Assembly (NCBI GenBank): GCA_943735955.1
Contig: OX030967.1
Location: 4,388,590-4,452,589 of the forward strand
Length of the DNA stretch: 64,000 nt
Direction of reading: 5' to 3'
Source of the DNA: Piscicola geometra
Lineage: Eukaryota > Annelida > Clitellata > Hirudinida > Piscicolidae
Shown here: piece by piece, positions 21,493 to 42,642 of the stretch
Position numbering within the stretch: position 1 is the first letter of the stretch
Layout: the number at the start of each line of letters is the position of its first letter
Program-made: the position numbers and the translations under genes
Notes under the pieces: model-generated
What the model was told of the DNA's origin: nothing
Seen by the model: only the letters and a program-made list of their open reading frames with translations
Database searches by the model: none

Positions 21493-22510
21493 ATGAACGA
21501 GCATAGTGGTGATGAAGCAGGTCCTTGCAGAGACTTGAAGAGACCTTTGCGGATCGAAGTTTGCCTTAAGCCAAAATGGTGACTGAATACAAAATACAAA
21601 TTTTCCAATATTTTTCTTAGGAAAAGTTACATTTAATAATGATAGAATACCACACTTCCTTTAATGATTAAAGTTTAATCAGTATCAAGTAAATATTATT
21701 AAACAATAGTATTATTATAATACTATTAAAGTTTAATAATGAAACTTAAATAATTAAAGCTTAATACTTCATTAGCAAAGTGAAGAAAGAGGAAATAAAG
21801 ACAAGGTTGAAGAGAGAGTTAGTAGGACGAGCAGTGTCTCCATGCGGGGGCACAGACTTTGATGCGTTTGAAGATGCCACACTGCAGCAGAACGTCTCCG
21901 AAGTTTTGGTCGTGAACAACCGAGCGGACCTTTTTGTCGTCAACGAGGTGAGTCATCATTATCATCATCATCACCAATACCACCACAACCCTCCCCTCTC
22001 CCATCATTAAACTTCACCACCACAACCCCCACCATAATACTCCTTCCTTCATCCAGGCAGAATCAAACAGAGCAGAGTTTTGCCTCTTCCAGTTGAACTT
22101 TGAGGAGGTCTTCTCGGAGGACCTCGACGAGGACTCTGTGGTCGCCGAGGTGACCGAGTTGCCTAGCAACCGCTTGCACGGACTCTGGCCCTCACTCACC
22201 TACGAGGGAACCGTCAAGGAGGATGTATGTTACTTCGATCATCATTGTCATCATCATTGTCATCATCATCATCAGGAGCACCATCATCATCATCATCATT
22301 GCCATTATCACTATCATTAACACCAGGATTTTTATTACTATTTTCATCATCCTTATTGTAATCATCTTTAATATCATCATCATCATCTTCTTCTTTAAAA
22401 TCTTCATCATCATTATCATCATCAACATCGTAATCATAATCATCATCGTCAGCTTCTGGAATATGCAAGGACGGCAATGCTCTTTTCCGAAAAAAACGTT
22501 AGTATACTTG

Positions 22511-22571
<61 letters not shown>

Positions 22572-25067
22572 CATCATCATCATGGAAGAATAATAGTAAT
22601 TATAAGAATCAAATGGAAAAATACACTGCGTTGGAAGTCTCCATAACAAAAGATTAATAATTCAAGAAGCTATATTATTCGCCTAGGGCCATCGTAATCA
22701 TCATCATCATCGCAATCATCATCATCATCTTCATCATCATCATCATCATTACTATTCTAGGTTGACTGCAACATCATCAACTGGAACCGAATCATATTGC
22801 TGCATGGTAGTCTGTCATCACCAGCATCATCCTTTTCATTATCATCTCTGCAAACATCATCATCATCATTACCTCCACCATCTTCACCACTGCCATCATC
22901 ATCACCACCCCCATCATCATCATCACCACCCCTCATCATCATCATCATCACCCCATTATCATCATCATCACCACCACCTCAGGACCTCCAGGCACAGGCA
23001 AGACCTCCTTGTGCAGGGCACTCGCTCACAAGTTGTCAATCACCATGTCTGACAGGTGCCCTTTTTCTTTTCTCCTCCTTCTTCTTTCTATTCATCCATC
23101 TATCTATCCATCCATCCTTCTTTCTTTCTTTTATCTCATCATCCATCCATTCATCCTCCATCCTTCCTTCTCTTGTCTATCCATTATCATCCTCCCTTTT
23201 TTCAATTATTCTTTTACATCCATCTTTCTCTTCAACTTCTTTCATCCTTCTTCCTATCAACCCACTCCACACTCATCAACCCACTCTACACTCATCAACC
23301 CACTCCACTCCATCAACCCACTCCACTCCATCAACCCACTCCACACTCATCAACCCACTCCACTCAAACTACTTAAACCAATCCACCACTACCACCAGAA
23401 CCACTTCACCACTACCACCAAAACCACTCCACCATCACACTAAATCCATCTCTATCTACCCAAAACAATGCCACTACTACCACCACCACTCCACCATTAT
23501 GACGTCAGATACCGAGTGAGTCAGCTCTTTGAGGTAAACAGTCACTCCCTCTTCTCCAAGTGGTTCTCTGAGGTGGCCATTCATCCATCCATTCATTCCT
23601 TCGATCCATCCATCCATTCATTCGATCATCCATTCATTCATCCATTCATTCATCCATCCATTCATTCATCCATCCATCCATTCATTCCTTCGATCCATCC
23701 ATCCATTCATTCGATCATCCATTCATTCATCCATTCATTCATCCATCCATCCATTCATTCATCCATCCATCCATTAATTCCTTCGATCCATCCATCCATT
23801 CATTCGATCATCCATTCATCCATTCATTCATCCATCCATCCATTCATTCATCCATTCATTCATCCATCCATTCATTCATCCATCCATCCATTCATTCATC
23901 CATCCATCCATTCATTCGATCATTCATCCATCCATTCATCCATCCATCCATTCCTTCGATCATTCATCCATTCATGTCATTCATTCATTTATTCATTCAT
24001 CCATCCATTCATTAATTCATTCATGAATGCACAATATGAATTCATATCGAGGCTTTTGTTTCATAAAAAACTCTATACCATGAAATACCACAACAACGTA
24101 ACAACTCAACCAACCACAACAACTACAACAACAACTACTAAACAACACCAACAAAACAAACCACAACAACCAAAACACAATACCAACAACCAAAACACAA
24201 TACCAACAACAACAACAACAACAACAACCACAACAAACCACAACAACAACAACAACAACAACTACAGAGCGGCAAACTGGTGATGCGCATGTTCCAGAGG
24301 GTGAAGGAGCTGGTGCTCGATCCCTCCGTCCTCATCTGTGTCCTCATCGATGAGGTGTTGTTCTTGTTGTTGTTGTTGTTGTTGTTGTTGTTTGTGTTGT
24401 CTTTTGTTGTGTTGTTCTTTTGTAGTTTATTGTCTTATTGTTTTTTGTTTTGTATTTTATTGCGTTTCTTTTCACGGATGTTGTGTTGTTCACTATCCAA
24501 TAATTATCTTCACCCTCACACAACACACACATACACACACACACTTTCCCCCTCCTCCCCCCCACCACGACACACACAAACACAAACACACACATAAACA
24601 CACACAAACACACACATAAACAAGGTGGAGAGTCTCAGTGGCTGCAGGGAGGGCATGGGCAGCAGTGAGCCCTCTGACTCCATCCGAGTCGTCAACGCCC
24701 TCCTCACTCAACTCGACTCCATCAAGAGGTCATGATGATGATGATGGTGATGGTGGTGGTTATGATGATGATGATGTTGGTGGTGGTTATGGTGGTGGTG
24801 GGTATGATGGTGGTGGTGGTGTTTGGTATGAAGATGGTGGTGGTGGTTATGGTGGTGGTTATGGTGGTGGTGGTGGTTGGTATGAAGATGGTGGTGATGG
24901 TGGTGGTGGTTGCGGGTTGGAATGGTGGTGGTGATGGTAATGATGATGATGGTAGTGGTGGTGAGGATGATAAATTACTCATTCAGTTCACGTGGTCCTA
25001 TGTCTCGGCTAAATGAATTGTTTTAATATATTCTATCGATTGTATCATCATCATCATAATTATCATC

Positions 25068-25101
<34 letters not shown>

Positions 25102-27578
25102 CCACCAACAGATACAGCAACGTGATTGTCATCGCCACCTCGAACCTCTGCAAGAACATCGACCCTGCATTCATCGGTCTATGTGCCACACACACACACA
25201 TATACACACACATACATATACACACACAAACAAACACACGCACACGAACAGACACACTAACCCACACACACCCCACACACACACACACACACACACACAC
25301 GAACACACACACACACACACACACGAACCCACACACACACACTTACCCACACACACACACACACGAACATACACACACACAAACACACACAAACACACAC
25401 AGACCGCGTGGACATAATGCAGTACATCGGCAACCCGGGCAAGATGGCCATCTACCACATCTTCCACTCCTGCATCTCTGAACTCGCCAAGGTTAGTGGC
25501 GCACTCATTAAATATGCCATGTTATTATTATTATCATTGCATTTAATACTATTGTTATTATTATTATTATTATCATTCTTGTTATTATTATTATTATTAT
25601 TTTATTCAATATTATAGTTATTATTATTATTATTAATATTATATTGTTATTAGATTTCGTTCTTTTATCATAACGATATCATAACATTAAGATCACCACG
25701 CATCATACACGCAAACAGCGCAGCATCATCATCAGCACTGGCGACGAAAACAACTGCAGCAACAGTCAAAGCTACAGCAACGGACATACCACAAGCAGCA
25801 ACAACAACAACATCAACAACAACAACAGCAACAACAACAGTAGTGGCGGCAAAGAGTGTCTCTCAGATTTGATGGACATGACGACGTTGCAACTCTGCTA
25901 CAGTCTGTCCGCCTGCCCACCCCTCTCCCCCTCCACCCAACTCCTACTCTCTATCGCTCAGTAACGATGATGATGATGATGATGAGGGTGATGATAGTGG
26001 TGATGATGATGGTAGTTATCAATTTTATTAATTTTTTTTCAAATATATAAAAATGGCACCTACCCAATCATCCACACACTCACAAAGCAAATTACATATA
26101 CCACTAACCCACTCAACCACCCATTAATCTTTACCACCCACCCAATCACTTCTTCCACCCACCCAATCACTTCCTCCACCCACCCAATCACCTCCTCCAC
26201 CCACCCAATCACCTCCTCCACCCACCCAATCACCTCCTCCACCACCCAATCACCTCCTCCTCCACCCAATCACCTCCTCCACCCAATCACCTCCTCCACC
26301 CACCCAATCACCTCTTCCACCCACCCAATCACCTCCTCCACCCACCTAATCACCCCCTCCACCCACCCAATCACCTCCTCCACCACCCAATCACCTCCTC
26401 CTCCACCCAATCACCTCCTCCACTCAATCACCTCCTCCACCCACCCAATCACCTCTTCCACCCACCCAATCACCTCCTCCACCCACCCAATCACCTCCTC
26501 CACCCACCCAATCACCTCCTCCACCCACCCAATCACCTCCTCCACCCACCCAATCACCTCCTCCACCCACCCAATCACCTCCTCCACCCACCCAATCACC
26601 TTCTCCTCCACCCAATCACCTCCTCCTCCACCCAATCACTTCCTCCACCCACCCAATCACCTCCTCCACCCACCCAATCACCTCCTCCACCCACCCAATC
26701 ACCTCCTCCACCCACCCAATCACCTCCTCCTCCACCCAATCACCTCCTCCACCCACCCAATCACCTCCTCCTCCACCCACTCCTCACGCATGCACTTTTG
26801 AACGCAGGAGGAGTGAGGGACTGAGTGGCAGGACTCTCCGCAAACTGCCCTTCATCGCCCATGCCATGTTCGTCCAGGTACGTCCTTCCCTCCTTCACTC
26901 CATCCTTCCTTCCCTCCATCCTTCCCTCTCTCCTTCCCTCCATCCTTTCTTACCTCCTTCCTTCCTTCCTTCCTTCCCTCCATCCTTCCTTCCCTCCTTC
27001 CCTCCATCCCTCCATCCCTCCTTCTCTCCATCCATCATATCAATATTAATATCTTATACATTTTTCTTATCTATTAATTAAAAATAATAAGTATATTTAT
27101 TTGATATTATTAGTTATATTCAAAAAAATATTAATTTCTTTTTTTAATTTTTATATATTTTTTTTCGTATTGTTTTTGAGTACCTTTATTGGTACTTAAA
27201 CTAGTGCTGTCATCATTCATAATTGAGTGGTCTTGAAGCTAATTCAGATTTAGGCGACCTTAATAATGCTCTTCATGTGTATTGTATTGTATTGTATTGT
27301 ATTGTATTGTATTGTATTGTATTGTATTGTATTGTATTGTATTGTATTGTATTGTATTGTATTGTATTGTATTGTATTGTATTGTATTGTATTGTATTGT
27401 ATTGTATTGTATTGTATTGTATTGCAGTGCATTGCATTGCATTGTATTTTATTGCATTGTATTGTATAAAAGCGATAATATTAATAAAAAAGTTTTTATA
27501 GTTATAGTATACTGGCCTTAACCTTAAACATCTCTTTGGCCATCCCGTTGATTTATATAGGACTTCATTATTCTTCTT

Positions 27579-27662
<84 letters not shown>

Positions 27663-27742
27663 TGCAGACGCCCTCAAGCACCCTTTCTACCTTCCTCCAT
27701 GCACTCCAAATGGCCGTCGACAAGCACCAGAGCGTCAAATAG
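21493..27742 (+). CDS. TRIP13: Pachytene checkpoint protein 2 / TRIP13 AAA+ ATPase
   Basis: Fourteen exons: 21493-21578, 21776-21947, 22057-22224, 22453-22497, 22761-22806, 22983-23055, 23509-23572, 24268-24354, 24625-24728, 25112-25176, 25403-25491, about 25719-25960, 26808-26877 and 27668-27742. All phases agree, giving about 461 aa (vertebrate TRIP13 is near 430). Signatures: [38 protein letters not shown] (Walker A), [19 protein letters not shown] (pore loop region), [13 protein letters not shown] (Walker B), [25 protein letters not shown] (sensor 1), DPAFIDRVDI and [15 protein letters not shown] (sensor 2). TRIP13 remodels closed HORMA proteins (MAD2, HORMADs) with p31comet in spindle checkpoint and meiosis. 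Exon 12 holds an Asn/Ser-rich insert; its 5' end is uncertain, with 25692 an alternative in-frame acceptor. Confidence 0.96.
21960..22980. repeat. (ATC)n arrays in TRIP13 introns 2-5
   Basis: ATC-rich arrays at 21955-21985, 22240-22450, 22510-22582, 22695-22750 and 22855-22980. All are in the ATC orientation on the transcribed strand. Confidence 0.9.
23056..24266. repeat. CATT/CATC and CAA repeats in TRIP13 introns 6 and 7
   Basis: TCCATCC and CAACCCACTCCA arrays fill intron 6. In intron 7, CATTCATC units run from 23577 to about 24020, followed by (CAA)n from about 24115 to the acceptor at 24267. Confidence 0.9.
24355..25111. repeat. (GTT)n, (AC)n and GAT/GGT-ATC/ACC repeats in TRIP13 introns 8 and 9
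   Basis: Intron 8 starts with (TTG)n at 24357-24400 and ends with (CA)n at 24518-24620. Intron 9 starts with GAT/GGT repeats (24730-24970) and ends with ATC/ACC (25045-25108), which is complementary to its start. Confidence 0.9.
25177..25402. repeat. (CA)n repeat filling TRIP13 intron 10
   Basis: AC dinucleotides from about 25188 to the AG at 25402 with scattered TA/GA variants. No polypyrimidine tract is visible. Confidence 0.95.
26070..26795. repeat. ACCCACCCAATCACCTCCTCC tandem repeat in TRIP13 intron 12
   Basis: About 33 copies of a 21-bp unit, with 12- to 15-bp short variants (CTCCACCCAATCACC), from about 26090 to 26785. The open frames on the minus strand here (GDWVGG repeats) are repeat translations. 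Confidence 0.95.
26878..27667. repeat. CCTT, ATTGT and CA repeats in TRIP13 intron 13
   Basis: CTTCCCTCCATC at 26880-27035, (ATTGT)n at 27281-27424 (about 28 perfect copies) and (CA)n at 27583-27657 just before the last acceptor. Confidence 0.97.
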
Positions 27743-28318
27743 CCATTGTCCTTCTGGAAAATAAACTATTCAAATTCTGCTTTAATTTAAAGTTTTAAAT
27801 GAAATAAAATACAATATATACAATTTTTAAAATTGACAAAGAAGTCTTTTTGTTGAAATATCAAATCGAATATGCAGTTTGTGGCTGACGCTTAAAATTT
27901 AAGTTAAATTGTGCAGACGTCGTTATAAAAGAGTTCAAGAAAGTGTCTATAGTCCAAATTAAATGTGTAAATTTTTGGGTTTCTTGTTTATTTCATTTTT
28001 AGCTGAAAACGAATTTGATTCTGTTGATGGTGTGGTTTTGTTTCAAAGTCGACCAGTTAGACATGGGTGAAATGCTATTTAAGAAACTATTTAACATTGA
28101 AATATCCTGGAGCAGTCTTTACCGTAAGTATTAGTTTGGTTTTAAAACTTTATTAGTAATAATAGTTAAATTTTTACAATTTCTTTTATAAAAATTTCAA
28201 TTTAATACATTGACAACTTTTAAATAATTTATTGCATCCATATGTTTATCGGCGATAAACTCTAAAGTTTAAATAACCTTCTGAACCAGCATGACTTTCT
28301 TTGCAGCAGACGACAACA
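27743..28318. other. TRIP13 3' flank and ALAD 5' region
   Basis: AATAAA near 27761 follows the TRIP13 stop. An acceptor-like TTTGCAG at 28300-28306, shortly before the ALAD ATG, suggests an untranslated upstream ALAD exon. Nothing else recognised. Confidence 0.5.
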
Positions 28319-31965
<3,647 letters not shown>

Positions 31966-32650
31966 GCCCCTGACGAACAATAAATAACTTTTAGTTTTTT
32001 TGATAATTTTATGATTATATTTAAATAAATACTTGAATTAAGTGTTTGTGTTTTTAAAAGATTTTATTAAGTAGTCGCGAAGCAATTTAGTGCCTTGTCG
32101 TTTTCTAGTTTTGGCTGGAGAACTTTGTCATTGACAAAAATTCAAATAGAATTATCTGAAAAGCTGTGAAAGTATAGATAGATTAATTTAAAAGCAGTTT
32201 TATTAAATGGAAAAATCATAGATATCCTACATACAACAAGTATATCTATATCTATGGGAAAAAGAAAATGTAATTTTTCTATTTATCACTGCTATTAATG
32301 TTCTATGCTTCGATAATATAAATCATTTTTAAAGGCTTCTTCGTTCCAAACTTCATTCTATAAAAGCTATACAATGGTAGTTAGTTACCTTTTTGATATA
32401 AATTCAAATTCATTAAAAGATTATAAATTATTTAACATACTTGTCTTTAGTGATACGAAAACTCTCCGCAGGGATCTTTTATAAAGTGTCTTGGAATTCT
32501 AAGTAGTTTCCTACCAAAAGACATTTTATAACTTCTATTTTGTAACTCTTTTTATTCATTGAACTCTAACTTGAAAATCTTTGATAAAGAACTTTCTAGA
32601 AATAGTTATTAATTATGTATTTTAAATAAAAATAATTTGAAACTTCTCAG
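31966..32650. other. ALAD 3' flank and 5' region of the FNBP4-like gene
   Basis: AT-rich. The first coding exon of the FNBP4-like gene should be here or hidden further upstream. An ATG at 32254 encodes MGKRK, similar to the usual FNBP4 start, but no donor in the right phase follows it, so I did not include it. Confidence 0.4.
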
Positions 32651-38719
<6,069 letters not shown>

Positions 38720-39408
38720 ATAGATTTAAATAATTTATTTGAATCATAACTAACTAAATTGAACTATAGTGCGTTAAGTATCGTACCACTACCAATACAT
38801 CAGACCATCTCCACACATTTATTTATATTCATATTACTTATAAAACACCATCACCAATTTAGTCGATTGTTTGAACAAAATAAATGGAATTGAACAAGAG
38901 TGAACAGTTTGTGCTGCTGATGATGATCTTCAACCCACGTGTAATGATGATAATGATCTTTTGAGCGGGAGTATTTTGGAACGCTATATGCAGTGTTGAT
39001 CTACATGCAGTTTTGTAGCAGTAGTAGTAATAGTAGTAGTAGTAACAGTAGTAGTAGTGGTAGTAGAAGCAGTAATAGTAGTAGTAGTAATAACAGTATT
39101 AGTAGTACTAGTAGAAGTAGTGGTAGAAGGAGCAGTAATAGTAGTAGTAGTAATAACAGTAATAGTAGTAGGAGTAGTAGTAGTGGTAGAAGAAGCAGTA
39201 ATAGTAGTAGTAGTAATAACAGTAGTACTAGTAGAAGTAGTGGTAGAAGAAGCAGTAATAGTAGTAGTAGTAATAACAGTATTAGTAGTAGTAGTAGTAG
39301 TAGTGGGAGAAAAAGCAGTAATAGTAGTAGTAGTAATAACAGTATTAGTAGTACTAGTAGAAGTAGTGGTAGAAGAAGCAGTAATAGTAGTAGTAGTAAT
39401 AACAGTAT

Positions 39409-39447
<39 letters not shown>

Positions 39448-39455
39448 CAGGAGTA

Positions 39456-39500
<45 letters not shown>

Positions 39501-40192
39501 ATAACAGTATTAGTAGTAGTAGTAGTAGTAGTAGTGGGAGAAAAAGCAGTAATAGTAGTAGTAGAAATAACAGTAATAGTAGTACTAGTAAAAATTGGAT
39601 TAGAAATCTCGCAGAGGAATGTGAAACAAGACATCACACAGCAACTGAACTACACCACCTGACCACCACCACGGCACTGACACCACTCCAGGAGGGAGTG
39701 TACAAGGCGGTGGAAAGTGTGCAGCCTAAAATAGGATGTTCAACTTATAAGATGCACATACCAATCAATTAATCCTTCATGTGAACACCAGATGGATAGA
39801 ACTAGGTATGTATGGTAACCAACAATAACAACATTAACGCCAACAATTTATGTATGGTAACCAACAATAACAACATTAACGCCAACAATTTATGTATGGT
39901 AACCAACAATAACAACATTAACGCCAACAATTTATGTATGGTAACCAACAAAAACAATAATAGGTTTACAAACAAATATTCTAAATAAAGTTTTAATCTA
40001 ATCATCATCAACACCATCGCCTGAGAAGAGATGTCATAGTTGCCAATTCATATTTACTTTTAATCAATTATTTCATTTGAACTTAACCATTATCACCTTT
40101 AAATTTTGCTATTTTTATTATTATTATTACGATTTTATTTACAAATATTGCTATTAATCTTATAATTTTAGTAGTAGTTGTTGTTGTTGTTG
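38720..40192. repeat. Intergenic region with (AGT)n and 45-bp tandem repeats
   Basis: Between the convergent FNBP4-like and mannose-6-phosphate receptor genes. AGT-rich compound repeat at 39010-39590 (units of 60-70 bp containing GTGGTAGAAGAAGCAGTAAT). A 45-bp unit (TTATGTATGGTAACCAACAA) repeats three and a half times at 39808-39950. Also a CATTAGCATCATTATTATTAATATAACGACT repeat at about 38450-38575, in the last FNBP4-like intron. An open frame at 39590-39772 could be an exon, but I found no partner. Confidence 0.85.
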
Positions 40193-40243
40193 TTAGTTGT
40201 AGCCATCTTCATAAACAGGGAGAGTTGCACTGTCTTCTGTGTG

Positions 40244-40329
<86 letters not shown>

Positions 40330-40335
40330 TGAGGC

Positions 40336-40379
<44 letters not shown>

Positions 40380-40407
40380 TAGTAGTGGTAGTAGTAGTAG
40401 TAGTAGC

Positions 40408-40477
<70 letters not shown>

Positions 40478-42039
40478 CCTCGTTGGATATCTCCTGAGTA
40501 GTTGTTGACATGTCTGTCTGCACATCTGCAAACCAGGTTGCATCCATCCTGGGGAGTGTTGCATTTGTTGTGTGGCACACACACACACACATACATACAC
40601 GCACACACAAACACACACCCCCCAAACACCCCAACAAACACACACGCATAAACTTACAAACACCCCCCCCCCCCCCGACACACAAACCTCGCAACCCCAC
40701 ACACACACACACACACAAACAAACACACATAAATAAACACACACACATACAGCTTGGAGATGCCCCAGTTCCCGCCAAAAGTCGAAGTGGGGGATTTGTT
40801 TGAGACCGCGTTGCTTTCGGACGAGACGCATGAAGACGAAGCCGATGCCAAAGTAGGCGGCTGTCGTCGTCAAGAGGCTGCGTGTGGTGGTGGTTGAGTG
40901 GTGGGGTGGTGGTTGAGTGGTGGTGGTGGTGGTTGAGTGGTGGTGGTGGTTGAGTGGTGGGGGTGGTTGAGTGGTGGGGGTGGTGGTAGTGGTGGTGGTG
41001 GTTGAGAGGTGGTGGTGGTCAGGTGGTGGTGGTTGAGTGGTGGTTGAGTGGTAGTGGTGGTCAGGTGGTGGTGGTTGAGTGGTGGTGGTGGTTGAGTGGT
41101 AGTGGTGGTTGAGTGGTGGTGGTGGTTGAGTGATGGGGGTGGTGATAGTGGTGGTGGTGGTTGAGTGGTGGTAATGGTTGAGTGGTGGTGGTGGTTGAGT
41201 GGTGGTGGTTGAGTGGTGGTGGTGGTCAGGTGGTGGTGGTGGTTGAGTGGTATTGGTGGTTGAGTGGTAGTGGTGGTTGAGTGGTAGTGGTGGTCAGGTG
41301 ATGGTGGTGGTTGAGTGGTAGTGGTGGTCAGGTGGTAGTGGTGGTGGTCAGGTGATGGTGTTGGTTGAGTGGTAGTGGTGGTCAGGTGGTAGTGGTGGTG
41401 GTGGTCAGGTGGTAGTGGTGGTTGAATGGTGGTGGTGGTCAGGTGGTAGTGGTGGTTGAATGGTGGTTGAGTGGTGGTGGTGGTTGAGTAGTGGTGGTGG
41501 TCAGGTGGTGGTGGTTGAGTGGTGGTGGTAGTTGAGTGGTGGTGGTGGTTGAATGGTGGTGGTGGTCAGGTGGTAGTGGTGGTTGAGTGGTGGTGGTGGT
41601 TGAGTGGTAGTGGTGGTTGAGTGGTAGTGGTGGTTGAGTGGTAGTGGTGGTTGAGTGGTAGTGGTGGTTGAATGGTGGTGGTGGTTGAATGGTGGTGGTG
41701 GTTGAGTGGTAGTGGTGGTTGAGTGGTAGTGGTGGTCAGGTGGTAGTGGTGGTGGTGGTCAGGTGGTAGTGGTGGTTGAATGGTGGTGGTGGTCAGGTGG
41801 TAGTGGTGGTGGTGGTCAGGTGGTAGTGGTGGTTGAATGGTGGTGGTGGTCAGGTGGTAGTGGTGGTTGAATGGTGGTGGTGGTCAGGTGGTAGTGGTGG
41901 TCAGGTGATGGTGTTGGTTGAGTGGTAGTGGTGGTCAGGTGGTGGTGGGTAAGGGTGTCCAAGTCGGGTAGGGGTAGTGATGGCAGATGGGTGGTGCTGA
42001 TGGATAGGCATGGTAGTGATGGTGGTTGAGATGATAGTA

Positions 42040-42102
<63 letters not shown>

Positions 42103-42599
42103 CTTATTTATATTGCGCCAAGGTACGCAACTGAGGCGCCACTCACACGACATAAGTCGTGAAACACCGCTTCATTTACACTAGGTATATGATAGCTCAC
42201 GGTTGGCTGAACAGGGATTCGAACTTGCGACCTTTAAGTTGCAGGTCCAATGCTTTTACCATCTAAGCCAACCCGCTCACCATAGTGGTGATGGTAGAGT
42301 GGTGGAACAGGATGGTTATAACACACCACAACTACTATCAGCACCCACATGAAGCAGACGATAGATCCAATGCTCCAGTCACCAGAATCGACAGCATCTG
42401 TCTCTCCTCCACCTCCACCACCAGCACGACACACAGACTGGTGAGTGAGTTGGAAGAGGTAGTAGCAGTTCTCGGCACTGGCGCCGTTGTCTTCTTCCAA
42501 GTACTCCAGGCGTCCCTGTGTATGTGTGTGTGTGTGTTTTGGGTAGGTGAAAGTGTGTGTGTGTGTTTGTGTTTTTTTTGGTAGATGAAAGTATGTGTG

Positions 42600-42642
<43 letters not shown>

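Noticed and set aside
39590..39772. Possible exon after the AGT repeat (LQEGVYKAVESVQPKIGC)
   Set aside because: Protein-like for about 50 codons, but no recognisable family, no partner exon, and it lies just beyond the FNBP4-like stop; left as undecided.
40193..40873. Long Tyr-, Leu- or Thr-run open frames on the minus strand
   Set aside because: AGT repeat translations that happen to run through real M6PR exons at their ends.
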